Assembly: GCA_036172665.1 (NCBI GenBank) | Contig: CM069870.1 | Location: 43,978,001-44,042,000 of the forward strand | Source of the DNA: Prosopocoilus inquinatus | Lineage: Eukaryota > Arthropoda > Insecta > Coleoptera > Lucanidae | Reading direction: 5' to 3' | Length of the DNA stretch: 64,000 bases | Shown: piece after piece, positions 10,240-24,350 of the stretch | How the letters are laid out: the number at the start of each line of letters is the position of its first letter | Position numbering within the stretch: the stretch's first letter is position 1 | Position numbers and translations under genes: made by a program | Notes under the pieces: model-generated | Database searches by the model: none | The model's input: only the letters and a program-made list of their open reading frames with translations | Told to the model about the DNA's origin: nothing

Positions 10240-13200
10240 TGACGTTTGGATGGACTCCAGTAACCCTGACGTGAGATACGAAGTTCTCGGAGGCAGCAGA
10301 AGCTGGAAATAGTTTTAAACGAAACAACACGTATTAGCGATGTTCCTGTGATGTATCTAATCGATCCTTACTCATCTATCATGTTATTTGACGTTTGGAT
10401 GGACTCCAGTAACTCTGATGTGAGATACAAAGTCTTTGGACGCAGCAGAAGCTGGAAATAGTTTTGAAGGAAACAACACGTATTAGCGTTGTTCCTGTGA
10501 TGTATCTAATCGATCCTAACTCATATATCATGTTATTTGACGTTTGGATGGACTCCAGTAACTCTAATGTTTGATACAAAGTTTTTGGACCCAGCAGGAG
10601 CTGGAAATAGTTTGAAACGAAACAACACGTATTGGCGTTGTTCCTGTGCTGTATCTAATCGATCCTTACTCATATATCATGTTATTTGGCGTTTCGATGG
10701 ACTCCAGTAACTTTGATGGGAGATACGAAGTTCTCGGACGCAGCTGAAGCTGGAAATAGTTTTAAATGAAACAACACGTATTAGCGTTGTTCCTGTGATG
10801 TATCTAAACGATCCTTACTTATCTAACATGTTATTTGACGTTTGGATGGACTCCAGTAAGTCTGATGTGAGATACGAAGTTCTTGGACGCAGCAGGAGCT
10901 GGAAATAGTTTTAAACGAAACAACACGTATTAGCGTTGTTCCTGTGCTGTATCTAATCGATCCTTACTCACCTATCATGTTATTTGGCGTTTCGATGGAC
11001 TCCAGTAACTTTGATGTGAGATACGAAGTTCTCGGACGCAGCTGAAGCTGGAAATAGTTTTAAATGAAACAACGCGTATTAGTGTTGTTCCTGTGATGTA
11101 TCTAAACGATCCCTACTTATCTAACATGTTATTTGACGTTTGGATGGACTCCAGTAAGTCTGATGTGAGATACAAAGTTTTTGGACGCAGCAGGAGCTGG
11201 AAATAGTTTTAAACGAAACAACACGCATTAGCGTTGTTCCTGTGATGTATCTAATCGATCCTTACTCATCTATCATGTTATTTGACGTTTGGATGGACTC
11301 CAGTAACTCTGATGTGAGATACAAAGTTTTTGGACGCAGCAGAAGCTGGAAATAGTTTTGAACGAAACAACACGTATTAGCGTTGTTCCTGTGATGTATC
11401 TAATCGATCCTTACTTAGCTACTATGTTATTTGACGTTTCGATGGACTCCAGTAACTCTGATGTGAGATACAAAGTTTTTGGACGCAGCAGAAGCTGGAA
11501 ATAGTTTTGAACGAAACAACACGTATTAGCGTTGTTACTGTGATGTATCTAATCGATCCTTACTTATCTATCATGTTATTTGACGTTTGGATGGACTCCA
11601 GTAAGTCTGATGTGAGATACAAAGTTCTTGGACGCAGCAGGAGCTGGAAATAGTTTTAAACGAAACAACACGCATTAGCGTTGTTCCTGTGCTGTATCTA
11701 ATCGATCCTTACTCATATATCATGTTATTTGGCGTTTCGATGGACTCCAGTAGCTCTGATGTGAGATACGACGTTTTCGGACGCAGCAGAAGCTGGAAAT
11801 AGTTTTAAACGAAACAACACGTATTAGCTTTGTTCCTGTGATGTACCTAATCGATCCTTACTCATCTATCATGTTATTTGACGTTTCGATGGACTCCAGT
11901 AACTGTAATGTGAGATACGAAATTTTCGGACGGAGCAGAACCTGGAAATAGTTTTAAACGAAACAACACGCATTAGCGTTGTTCCTGTGATGTATCTAAT
12001 CGATCCTTACTCATCTATCATGTTATTTGGCGTTTCGATGGACTCCAGTAACTTTAATGTGAGATACGAAGTTCTCGGACGCAGCTGAAGCTGCAAATAG
12101 TTTTAAATGAAACAACACGTATTAGCGTTGTTCCTGTGATGTATCTAAACGATCCTTACTTATCTAACATGTTATTTGACGTTTGGATGGACTCCAGTAA
12201 GTCTGATGTGAGATACCAAGTTTTTGGACGCAGCAGGAGCTGGAAATAGTTTTAAACGAAACAACACGTATTAGCGTTGTTCCTGTGCTGTATCTAATCG
12301 ATCCTTACTCATATATCATGTTATTTGGCGTTTCGATGGACTCCAGTAACTTTGATGGGAGATACGAAGTTCTCGGACGCAGCTGAAGCTGGAAATAGTT
12401 TTAAATGAAACAACACGTATTAGCGTTGTTCCTGTGATGTATCTAAACGATCCTTACTTATCTAACATGTTATTTGACGTTTGGATGGACTCCAGTAAGT
12501 CTGATGTGAGATACAAAGTTCTTGGACGTAGCAGGAGCTGGAAATAGTTTTAAACGAAACAACACGTATTAGCGTTGTTCCTGTGCTGTATCTAATCGAT
12601 CCTTACTCATATATCATGTTACTTGGCGTTTCGATGGACTCCAGTAACTTTGATGTGAGATACGAAGTTCTCGGACGCAGCTGAAGCTGGAAATAGTTTT
12701 AAATGAAACAACACGTATTAGCGTTGTTCCTGTGATGTATCTAAACGATCCTTACTTATCTAACATGTTATTTGACGTTTGGATGGACTCCAGTATGTCT
12801 GATGTGAGATACAAAGTTTTTGGACGCAGCAGAAGCTGGAAATAATTTTGAACGAAACAACACGTATTAGCGTTGTTCCTGTGATGTATCTAATCGATCC
12901 TCACTTAGCTACTATGTTATTTGACGTTTCGATGGACTCCAGTAACTCTAATGTGAGATACGAAATTTTCGGACGCAGCAGAAGCTGGAAATAGTTTTAA
13001 ACGAAACAACAAGCATTAGCGCTGTTCCTGTGATGTATCTAATCGATCCTTACTCATCTATCATGTTATTTGGCGTTTCGATGGACTCCAGTAACTTTGA
13101 TGTGAGATACGAAGTTCTCGGACGCAGCTGAAGCTGGAAATAGTTTTAAATGAAACAACACGTATTAGCGTTGTTCCTGTGATGTATCTAAACGATCCTT

Positions 13201-13815
13201 ACTTATCTAACATGTTATTTGACGTTTGGATGGACTCCAGTAAGTCTGATGTGAGATACAAAGTTTTTGGACGCAGCAGGAGCTGGAAATAGTTTTAAAC
13301 GAAACAACACGCATTAGCGTTGTTCCAGTGATGTATCTAATCGATCCTTACTCATCTATCATGTTATTTGACGTTTCGATGGACTCCAGTAACTCTAATG
13401 TGAGAAACGAAATTTTCGGACGCAGCAGAAGCTGGAAATAGTTTTAAACGAAACAACACGCATTAGCGTTGTTCCTGTGCTGTATCTAATCGATCCTTAC
13501 TCATATATCATGTTATTTGGCGTTTCGATGGACTCCAGTAACTTTGATGTGAGATACGAAGTTTTCGGACGCAGCTGAAGCTGGAAATAGTTTTAAACGA
13601 AACAACACGCATTAGCGTTGTTCCTGTGATGTATCTAATCGATCCTTACTTAGCTACTATGTTATTTGACGTTTCGATGGACTCCAGTAACTCTAATGTG
13701 AGATACGAAATTTTCGGACGCAGCAGAAGCTGGAAATAGTTTTAAATGAAACAACACGTATTAGCGTTGTTCCTGTGATGTATCTAATCGATCCTTACTC
13801 ATCTATCATGTTATA

Positions 13816-13943
13816 TATCTTTGATGTGAGATACGAAGTTCTCGGACGCAGCTGAAGCTGGAAATAGTTTTAAACGAAACAACACGCATTAGCGTTGCTC
13901 CTGTGATGTATCTAATCGATCCTTAATTATCTATCATGTTATT
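13816..13943 (+). repeat. 128-bp truncated monomer 3
   Basis: This is the counterpart of the 7004 monomer in the second 6,812-bp copy (7004 + 6812 = 13816), with the same atat junction and flanks. Confidence 0.95.
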
Positions 13944-15433
13944 TGACGTTTGGATGGACTCCAGTAACCCTGACGTGAGATACGAAGTTCTCGGACGCAG
14001 CAGAAGCTGGAAATAGTTTTAAACGAAACAACACGCATTAGCGTTGTTCCTGTGATGTATCTAATCGATCCTTACTTATCTATCATGTTATTTGACGTTT
14101 GGATGGACTCCAGTAACCCTGACGTGAGATACGAAGTTCTCGGACGCAGCAGAAGCTGGAAATAGTTTTAAACGAAACAACACGTATTAGCGTTGTTCCT
14201 GTGATGTATCTAATCGATCCTTACTCATCTATCATGTTATTTGACGTTTGGATGGACTCCAGTAACTCTGATGTGAGATACAAAGTTTTTGGACTCAGCA
14301 GAAGCTGGAAATAGTTTTGAACGAAACAACACGTATTAGCGTTGTTCCTGTGATGTATCTAATCGATCCTTACTCATCTATCATGTTATTTGACGTTTGG
14401 ATGGACTCCAGTAACTCTGATGTGAGATACAAAGTTTTTGGACGCAGCAGAAGCTGGAAATAGTTTTGAACGAAACAACACGTATTAGCGTTGTTACTGT
14501 GATGTATCTAATCGATCCTTACTTATCTATCATGTTATTTGACGTTTGGATGGACTCCAGTAAGTCTGATGTGAGATACAAAGTTTTTGGACGCAGCAGG
14601 AGCTGGAAATAGTTTTAAACGAAACAACACGTATTACCGTTGTTCCTGTGCTGTATCTAATCGATCCTTACTCATATATCATGTTATTTGGCGTTTCGAT
14701 GGACTCCAGTAACTCTGATGTGAGATACGACGTTTTCGGACGCAGCAGAAGCTGGAAATAGTTTTAAACGAAACAACACGTATTAGCGTTGTTCCTGTGA
14801 TGTACCTAATCGATCCTTACTCATCTATCATGTTATTTGACGTTTCGATGGACTCCAGTAACTCTAATGTGAGATACGAAATTTTCGGACGCAGCAGAAG
14901 CTGGAAATAGTTTTAAACGAAACAACACGCATTAGCGTTTTTCCTGTGATGTATCTAATCGATCCTTACTCATCTATCATGTTATTTGACGTTTCGATGG
15001 ACTCCAGTAACTCTAATGTGAGAAACGAAATTTTCGGACGCAGCAGAAGCTGGAAATAGTTTTAAACGAAACAACACGCATTAGCGTTTTTCCTGTGATG
15101 TATCTAATCGATACTTACTCATCTGTCATGTTATTTGACGTTTCGATGGACTCCAGTAACTCTGATGTGAGAAACGAAATTTTCGGACGCAGCTGAAGCT
15201 GGAAATAGTTTTAAACGAAACAACACGCATTAGCGTTGTTCCTGTGATGTATCTAATCGATCCTTACTTAGCTACTATGTTATTTGACGTTTCGATGGAC
15301 TCCAGTAACTCTAATATGAGATACGAAATTTTCGGACGCAGCAGAAGCTGGAAATAGTTTTAAATGAAACAACACGTATTAGCATTGTTCCTGTGATGTA
15401 TCTGATCGATCCTTACTCATCTATCATGTTATA

Positions 15434-15561
15434 TATCTTTGATGTGAGATACGAAGTTCTCGGACGCAGCTGAAGCTGGAAATAGTTTTAAACGAAACAA
15501 CACGCATTAGCGTTGTTCCTGTGATGTATCTAATTGATCCTTACTTATCTATCATGTTATT
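15434..15561 (+). repeat. 128-bp truncated monomer 4
   Basis: This is the counterpart of the 8622 monomer in the second 6,812-bp copy (8622 + 6812 = 15434). No further 128-bp monomer occurs to the right of it. Confidence 0.95.
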
Positions 15562-16959
15562 TGACGTTTGGATGGACTCCAGTAACCCTGACGTGAGATA
15601 CGAAGTTCTCGGACGCAGCAGAAGCTGGAAATAGTTTTAAACGAAACAACACGTATTAGCGTTGTTCCTGTGATGTATCTGATCGATCCTTACTCATCTA
15701 TCATGTTATTTGACGTTTGGATGGACTCCAGTAACTCTGATGTGAGATACAAAGTTTTTGGACGCAGCAGAAGCTGGAAATAGTTTTGAACGAAACAACA
15801 CGTATTAGCGTTGTTCCTGTGATGTATCTAATCGATCCTTACTCATCTATCATGTTATTTGACGTTTGGATGGACTCCAGTAACTCTGATGTGAGATACA
15901 AAGTTTTTGGACGCAGCAGAAGCTGGAAATAGTTTTGAACGAAACAACACGTATTAGCGTTGTTACTGTGATGTATCTAATCGATCCTTACTTATCTATC
16001 ATGTTATTTGACGTTTGGATGGACTCCAGTAAGTCTGATGTGAGATACAAAGTTTTTGGACGCAGCAGGAGCTGGAAATAGTTTTAAACGAAACAACACG
16101 TATTACCGTTGTTCCTGTGCTGTATCTAATCGATCCTTACTCATATATCATGTTATTTGGCGTTTCGATGGACTCCAGTAACTCTAATGTGAGATACGAA
16201 ATTTTCGGACGCAGCAGAAGCTGGAAATAGTTTTAAACGAAACAACACGCATTAGCGTTTTTCCTGTGATGTATCTAATCGATCCTTACTCATCTATCAT
16301 GTTATTTGACGTTTCGATGGACTCCAGTAACTCTAATGTGAGAAACGAAATTTTCGGACGCAGCAGAAGCTGGAAATAGTTTTAAACGAAACAACACGCA
16401 TTAGCGTTGTTCCTGTAATGTATCTAATCGATCCTTACTTATCTATCATGTTATTTGACGTTTGGATGGACTCCAGTAACCCTGACGTGAGATACGAAGT
16501 TCTCGGACGCAGCAGAAGCTGGAAATAGTTTTAAACGAAACAACACGTATTAGCGTTGTTCCTGTGATGTATCTAATCGATCCTTACTCATCTATCATGT
16601 TATTTGACGTTTGGATGGACTCCAGTAACTCTGATGTGAGATACAAAGTTTTTGGACTCAGCAGAAGCTGGAAATAGTTTTGAACGAAACAACACGTATT
16701 AGCGTTGTTCCTGTGATGTATCTAATCGATCCTTACTCATCTATCATGTTATTTGACGTTTGGATGGACTCCAGTAACTCTGATGTGAGATACAAAGTTT
16801 TTGGACGCAGCAGAAGCTGGAAATAGTTTTGAACGAAACAACACGTATTAGCGTTGTTACTGTGATGTATCTAATCGATCCTTACTTATCTATCATGTTA
16901 TTTGACGTTTGGATGGACTCCAGTAAGTCTGATGTGAGATACAAAGTTTTTGGACGCAG

Positions 16960-19900
16960 CAGGAGCTGGAAATAGTTTTAAACGAAACAACACGTATTAC
17001 CGTTGTTCCTGTGCTGTATCTAATCGATCCTTACTCATATATCATGTTATTTGGCGTTTCGATGGACTCCAGTAACTCTGATGTGAGATACGACCTTTTC
17101 GGACGCAGCAGAAGCTGGAAATAGTTTTAAACGAAACAACACGTATTAGCGTTGTTCCTGTGATGTACCTAATCGATCCTTACTCATCTATCATGTTATT
17201 TGACGTTTCGATGGACTCCAGTAACTCTAATGTGAGATACGAAATTTTCGGACGCAGCAGAAGCTGGAAATAGTTTTAAACGAAACAACACGCATTAGCG
17301 TTTTTCCTGTGATGTATCTAATCGATCCTTACTCATCTATCATGTTATTTGACGTTTCGATGGACTCCAGTAACTCTAATGTGAGAAACGAAATTTTCGG
17401 ACGCAGCAGAAGCTGGAAATAGTTTTAAACGAAACAACACGCATTAGCGTTGTTCCTGTAATGTATCTAATCGATCCTTACTTATCTATCATGTTATTTG
17501 ACGTTTGGATGGACTCCAGTAACCCTGACGTGAGATACGAAGTTCTCGGACGCAGCAGAAGCTGGAAATAATTTTAAACGAAACAACACGCATTAGCGTT
17601 GTTCCTGTGATGTATCTAATCGATACTTACTCATCTATCATGTTATTTGACGTTTCGATGGACTCCAGTAACTCTAATGTGAGAAACGAAATTTTCGGAC
17701 GCAGCAGAAGCTGGAAATAGTTTTAAACGAAACAACACGCATTAGCGTTGTTCCTGTGATGTATCTAATCGATCCTTACTCATCTAGCATGTTATTTGAC
17801 GTTTGGATGGACTCCAGTAACTCTGATGTGAGATACAAAGTTTTTGGACGCAGCAGAAGCTGAAAATAATTTTGAACGAAACAACACCTATTAGCGTTGT
17901 TCCTGTGATGTATCTAATCGATCCTTACTCATCTATCATGTTATTTGACGTTTCGATGGACTCCAGTAACTCTAATGTGAGATACGAAATTTTCGGACGC
18001 AGCAGAAGCTGGAAATAGTTTTAAACGAAACAACACATATTAGCGTTGTTCCTGTGATGTATCTAATCGATCCTTACTCATCTATCATGTTATTTGACGT
18101 TTGGATGGACTCCAGTAACTCTGATGTGAGATACAAAGTTTTTGGACGCAGCAGAAGCTGGAAATAATTTTGAACGAAACAACACGTATTAGCGTTGTTC
18201 CTGTGATGTATCTAATCGATCCTTACTCATCTATCATGTTATTTGACGTTTGGATGGACTCCAGTAACTCTGATGTGAGATACAAAGTTTTTGGACGCAG
18301 CAGAAGCTGGAAATAGTTTTGAACGAAACAACACGTATTAGCGTTGTTACTGTGATGTATCTAATCGATCCTTACTTATCTATCATGTTATTTGACGTTT
18401 GGATGGACTCCAGTAAGTCTGATGTGAGATACAAAGTTTTTGGACGCAGCAGGAGCTGGAAATAGTTTTAAACGAAACAACACGTATTAGCGTTGTTCCT
18501 GTGCTGTATCTAATCGATCCTTACTCATATATCATGCTATTTGGCGTTTCGATGGACTCCAGTAGCTCTGATGTGAGATACGAAATTTTCGGACGCAGCA
18601 GAACCTGGAAATAGTTTTAAACGAAACAACACGCATTAGCGTTGTTCCTGTGATGTATCTAATCGATCCTTACTCATCTATCATGTTATTTGGCGTTTCG
18701 ATGAACTCCAGTAACTTTGATGTGAGATACGAAGTTCTCGGACCCAGCTGAAGCTGGAAATAGTTTTAAATGAAACAACACGTATTAGCGTTGTTCCTGT
18801 GATGTATCTAAACGATCCTTACTTATCTAACATGTTATTTGACGTGTGGATGCACTCCAGTAAGTCTGATGTGAGATACCAAGTTTTTGGACGCAGCAGA
18901 AGCTGGAAATAGTTTTAAACGAAACAACACGTATTAGCGTTGTTCCTGTGCTGTATCTAATCGATCCTTACTCATATATCATGTTATTTGGCGTTTCGAT
19001 GGACTCCAGTAACTTTGATGGGAGATACGAAGTTCTCGGACGCAGCTGAAGCTGGAAATAGTTTTAAATGAAACAACACGTATTAGCGTTGTTCCTGTGA
19101 TGTATTTAAACGATCCTTACTTATCTAACATGTTATTTGACGTTTGGATGGACTCCAGTAAGTCTGATGTGAGATACAAAGTTCTTGGACGTAGCAGGAG
19201 CTGGAAATAGTTTTAAACGAAACAACACGTACTAGCGTTGTTCCTGTGCTGTATCTAATCGATCCTTACTCATATATCATGTTATTTGGCGTTTCGATGG
19301 ACTCCAGTAACTTTGATGTGAGATACGAAGTTCTCGGACGCAGCAGATGCTGGAAATAGTTTTAAACGAAACAACACGCATTAGCGTTGTTCCTGTGATG
19401 TATCTAATCGATCCTTACTTATCTATCATGTTATTTGACGTTTGGATGGACTCCAGTAAGTCTGATGTGAGATACAAAGTTTTTGGACGCAGCAGAAGCT
19501 GGAAATAGTTTTGAACGAAACAACACGTATTAGCGTTGTTCCTGTGATGTATATAATCGATCCTTACTTAGCTACTATGTTATTTGACGTTTCGATGGAC
19601 TCCAGTAACTCTAATGTGAGATACGAAATTTTCGGACGCAGCAGAAGCTGGAAATAGTTTTAAACGAAACAACACGCATTAGCGTTGTTCCTGTGATGTA
19701 TCTAATCGATCCTTACTCATCTATCATGTTATTTGACGTTTCGATAGACTCCAGTAACTCTAATGTGAGATACGAAATTTTCGGACGCAGCAGAAGCTGG
19801 AAATAGTTTTAAACGAAACAACACGCATTAGCGTTGTTCCTGTGATGTATCTAATCGATCCTTACTTATCTATCATGTTATTTGACGTTTGGATGGACTC

Positions 19901-20090
19901 CAGTAACCCTGACGTGAGATACGAAGTTCTCGGACGCAGCAGAAGCTGGAAATAGTTTTAAACGAAACAACACGTATTAGCGTTGTTCCTGTGATGTATC
20001 TGATCGATCCTTACTCATCTATCATGTTATTTGACGTTTGGATGGACTCCAGTAACTCTGATGTGAGATACAAAGTTTTTGGACGCAGCA
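16960..20090 (+). repeat. Mixed satellite stretch between the large duplications
   Basis: This is ordinary 149-bp monomers with no gene. The first part, to about 17.45 kb, resembles 7.8-8.25 kb, including the rare gatacgacctttt monomer (7916 and 17091). The 17.58-18.08 kb part shares the rare catctagcatg, cacctatt and cacatatt variants with 27.85-28.35 kb. Left-domain variants (gtgctgtatc, ggagctgg, tctaacatg) persist to about 19.3 kb. I could not assign one higher-order unit to it. Confidence 0.85.
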
Positions 20091-23000
20091 GAAGCTGGAA
20101 ATAGTTTTGAACGAAACAATACGTATTAGCGTTGTTCCTGTGATGTATCTAATCGATCCTTACTTAGCTACTATGTTATTTGACGTTTGGATGGACTCCG
20201 GTAACTCTAATGTGAGATACGAAATTTTCGGACGCAGCAGAAGCTGGAAATAGTTTTAAACGAAACAACACGCATTAGCGTTGTTCCTGTGATGTATCTA
20301 ATCGATCCTTACTTATCTATTATGTTATTTGTCGTTTGGATGGACTCCAGTAACCCTGACGTGAGATACGAAGTTCTCGGACGCAGCAGAAGCTGGAAAT
20401 AGTTTTAAACGAAACAACACGCATTAGCGTTGTTCCTGTGATGTATCTAATCGATCCTTACTTATCTATCATGTTATTTGACGTTTGGATGAACTCCAGT
20501 AACCCTGACGTGAGATACGAAGTTCTCGGACGCAGCAGAAGCTGGAAATAGTTTTAAACGAAACAACACGTATTAGCGTTGTTCCTGTGATGTATCTAAT
20601 CGATCCTTACTCATCTATCATGTTATTTGACGTTTGGATGGACTCCAGTAACTCTGATGTGAGATACAAAGTTTTTGGACGCAGCAGAAGCTGGAAATAG
20701 TTTTGAACGAAATAACACGTATTAGCGTTGTTCCTGTGATGTATCTAATCGATCCTTACTCATCTATCATGTTATTTGGCGTTTCGATGGACTCCAGTAA
20801 CTTTGATGTGAGATACGAAGTTCTCGGACGCAGCTGAAGCTAGAAATAGTTTTAAACGAAACAACACGCATTAGCGTTGTTACTGTGATGTATCTAATCG
20901 ATCCTTACTTATCTATCATGTTATTTGACGTTTGGATGGACTGCAGTAAGTCTGATGTGAGATACAAAGTTTTTGGACGCAGCAGAAGCTGGAAATAGTT
21001 TTGAACGAAACAACACGTATTAGCGTTGTTCCTGTGATGTATCTAATCGATCCTTACTTAGCTACTATGTTATTTGACGTTTCAATGGACTCCAGTAACT
21101 CTAATGTGAGATACGAAATTTTCGGACGCAGCAGAAGCTGGAAATAGTTTTAAACGAAACAACACGCATTAGCGTTGTTCCTGTGATGTATCTAATCGAT
21201 CCTTACTCATCTATCATGTTATTTGACGATTCGATGGACTCCAGTAACCCTGACGTGAGATACGAAGTTCTCGGACGCAGCAGAAGCTGGAAATAGTTTT
21301 AAACGAAACAACACGTATTAGCGTTGTTCCTGTGATGTATCTAATCGATCCTTACTCATCTATCATGTTATTTGACGTTTCTATGGACTCCAGTAACTCT
21401 GATGTGAGATACAAAGTTTTTGGACGCAGCAGAAGCTGGAAATAGTTTTGAACGAAACAACACGTATTAGCGTTGTTCCTGTGATGTATCTAATCGATCC
21501 TTACTTAGCTACTATGTTATTTGACGTTTCGATGGACTCCAGTAGCTCTAATGTGAGATACGAAATTTTCGGACGCAGCAGAAGCTGGAAATAGTTTTAA
21601 ACGAAACAACACGCATTAGCGTTGTTCCTGTGATGTATCTAATCGATCCTTACTTATCTATCATGTTATTTGACGTTTGGATGGACTCCAGTAACCCTGA
21701 CGTGAGATACGAAGTTCTCGGACGCAGCAGAAGCTGGAAATAGTTTTAAACGTAACAACACGCATTAGCGTTGTTCCTGTGATGTATCTAATCGATCCTT
21801 ACTTATCTATCATGTTATTTGGCGTTTCGATGGACTCCAGTAGCTCTGATATGAGATACGACGTTTTCGGACGCAGCAGAAGCTGGAAATAGTTTGAAAC
21901 GAAACAACACGTATTAGCGTTGTTCCTGTGATGTATCTAATCGATCCTTACTCATCTATCATGTTATTTGACGTTTGGATGGACTCCAGTAACTCTGATG
22001 AGAGACACAAAGATTTCGGACGCAGCAGAAGCTGGAAATAGTTTTAAACGAAACAACACGCATTAGCGTGGTTCCTGTGATGTATCTAATCGATCCTTAC
22101 TTATCTATCATGTTATTTGACGTTTGGATGGGCTCCAGTAACCCTGACGTGAGATACGAAGTTCTCGGACGCAGCAGAAGCTGGAAATAGTTTTAAACGA
22201 AACAACACGCATTAGCGTTGTTCCTGTGATGTATCTAATCGATCCTTACTTATCTATCATGTTATTTTGACGTTTGGATGGACTCCAGCAACGCTGACGT
22301 GAGATACGAAGTTCTCGGACGCAGCAGAAGCTGGAAATAGTTTTAAACGAAACAACACGTATTAGCGTTGTTTCTGTGATGTATCTAATCGATCCTTACT
22401 CATCTATCATGTTATTTGGCGTTTCGATGGACTCCAGTAACCCTGACGTGAGATACGAAGTTCTCGGACGCAGCAGAAGCTGGAAATAGTTTTAAACGAA
22501 ACAACACGCATTAGCGTTGTTCCTGTGATGTATCTAATCGATCCTTACTCATCTATCATGTTATGTGGCGTTTCGATGGACTCCAGTAACCCTGACGTGA
22601 GATACGAAGTTCTCGGACGCAGCAGAAGCTGGAAATAGTTTTAAACGAAACAACACGTATTAGCATTGTTCCTGTGATGTATTTAATCGATCCTTACTCA
22701 TCTATCATGTTATTTGACGTTTCGATGGACTCCAGTAACTCTGATGTGAGATACAAAGTTTTTGGACGCAGCAGAAGCTGGAAATAGTTTTGAACGAAAC
22801 AATACGTATTAGCGTTGTTCCTGTGATGTATCTAATCGATCCTTACTTAGCTACTATGTTATTTGACGTTTGGATGGACTCCAGTAACTCTAATGTGAGA
22901 TACGAAGTTCTCGGACGCAGCAGAAGCTGGAAATAGTTTTAAACGAAACAACACGTATTAGCGTTGTTCCTGTGATGTATCTAATCGATCCTTACTCATC

Positions 23001-24204
23001 TATCATGTTATTTGACGTTTGGATGGACTCCAGTAACTCTGATGTGAGATAAAAAGTTTTTGGACGCAGCAGAAGCTGGAAATAGTTTTGAACGAAACAA
23101 CACGTATTAGCGTTGTTCCTGTGATGTATCTAATCGATCCTTACTCATCTATCATTATATTTGGTGTTTCGATGGACTCCAGTAACTTTGATGTGAGATA
23201 CGAAGTTCTCGGACGCAGCTGAAGCTAGAAATAGTTTTAAACGAAACAACACGCATTAGCGTTGTTACTGTGATGTATCTAATCGATCCTTACTTATCTA
23301 TCATGTTATTTGACGTTTGGATGGACTCCAGTAAGTCTGATGTGAGATACAAAGTTTTTGGACGCAGCAGAAGCTGGAAATAGTTTTGAACGAAACAACA
23401 CGTATTAGCGTTGTTCCTGTGATGTATCTAATCGATCCTTACTTAGCTACTATGTTATTTGACGTTTCAATGGACTCCAGTAACTCTAATGTGAGATACG
23501 AAATTTTCGGACGCAGCAGAAGCTGGAAATAGTTTTAAACGAAACAACACGCATTAGCGTTGTTCCTGTGATGTATCTAATCGATCCTTACTCATCTATC
23601 ATGTTATTTGACGTTTCGATGGACTCCAGTAACCCTGACTTGAGATACGAAGTTCTCGGACGCAGCAGAAGCTGGAAATAGTTTTAAACGAAACAACACG
23701 TATTAGCGTTGTTCCTGTGATGTATCTAATCCATCCTTACTCATCTATCATGTTATTTGACGTTTCGATGGACTCCAGTAACTCTGATGTGAGATACAAA
23801 GTTTTTGGACGCAGCAGAAACTGGAAATAGTTTTGAACGAAACAACACGTATTAGCGTTGTTCCTGTGATGTATCTAATCGATCCTTACTTAGCTACTAT
23901 GTTATTTGACGTTTCGATGGACTCCAGTAACTCTAATGTGAGATACGAAATTTTCGGACGCAGCAGAAGCTGGAAATAGTTTTAAACGAAACAACACGCA
24001 TTAGCGTTGTTCCTGTGATGTATCTAATCGATCCTTACTTATCTATCATGTTATTTGACGTTTGGATGGACTCCAGTAACCCTGACGTGAGATACGAAGT
24101 TCTCGGACGCAGCAGAAGCTGGAAATAGTTTTAAACGAAACAACACGCATTAGCGTTGTTCCTGTGATGTATCTAATCGATCCTTACTTATCTATCATGT
24201 TATT
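20090..24204 (+). repeat. Older relative of the 28.9-32.8 kb block
   Basis: This aligns with 28.88-32.8 kb. Marker offsets are 8,789 bp for the ttatttgtcg variant (20325 and 29114) and 8,639 bp for gataaaaag (23048 and 31687). The change in offset equals the 150-bp monomer at 22118, one extra type A monomer here. Several substitutions separate the pair (for example gatgaactcc here against gatgtactcc), so this duplication is older than the 15-kb one. Confidence 0.85.
22118..22267 (+). repeat. 150-bp monomer (1-bp insertion)
   Basis: This is a type A monomer (gatgggctcc) ending gttatttt where every other monomer ends gttattt before ga. The extra T in the T-run makes it 150 bp and shifts the grid by one base. 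It is the only +1 monomer found. Confidence 0.9.
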
Positions 24205-24350
24205 TGGCGTTTCGATGGACTCCAGTAGCTCTGATATGAGATACGTTTTCGGACGCAGCAGAAGCTGGAAATAGTTTTGAACGAAACAACACGTATTAGC
24301 GTTGTTCCTGTGATGTATCTAATCTTTCCTTACTCATCTATCATGTTATT
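24205..24350 (+). repeat. 146-bp monomer (3-bp deletion)
   Basis: This is a type F monomer reading gatatgagatacgttttcgg near 24234-24252 where other F monomers read gatacgacgttttcgg. Loss of three bases (cga or an equivalent) gives 146 bp. It also lacks a following G monomer. The change is unique in the window. Confidence 0.9.

Larger units (their letters stand above)
10162..16960 (+). repeat. 6,812-bp higher-order duplication, copy 2
   Basis: This is a tandem copy of the preceding block, starting within the chimeric monomer at 10091-10239 and ending near 16960, where aggagctgg replaces the agaagctgg seen at the junction. It carries the same private markers as copy 1: both 128-bp monomers, two ggactcagc monomers (14291 and 16654), and the minus-strand 201-bp open frame at 10379-10579. 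Confidence 0.92.

Noticed and set aside
23148..23170. Possible indel in the catcattatatttgg monomers
   Set aside because: Aligned to catcatgttatttgg it has the same length with two substitutions, and the 149-bp grid is unchanged across it.
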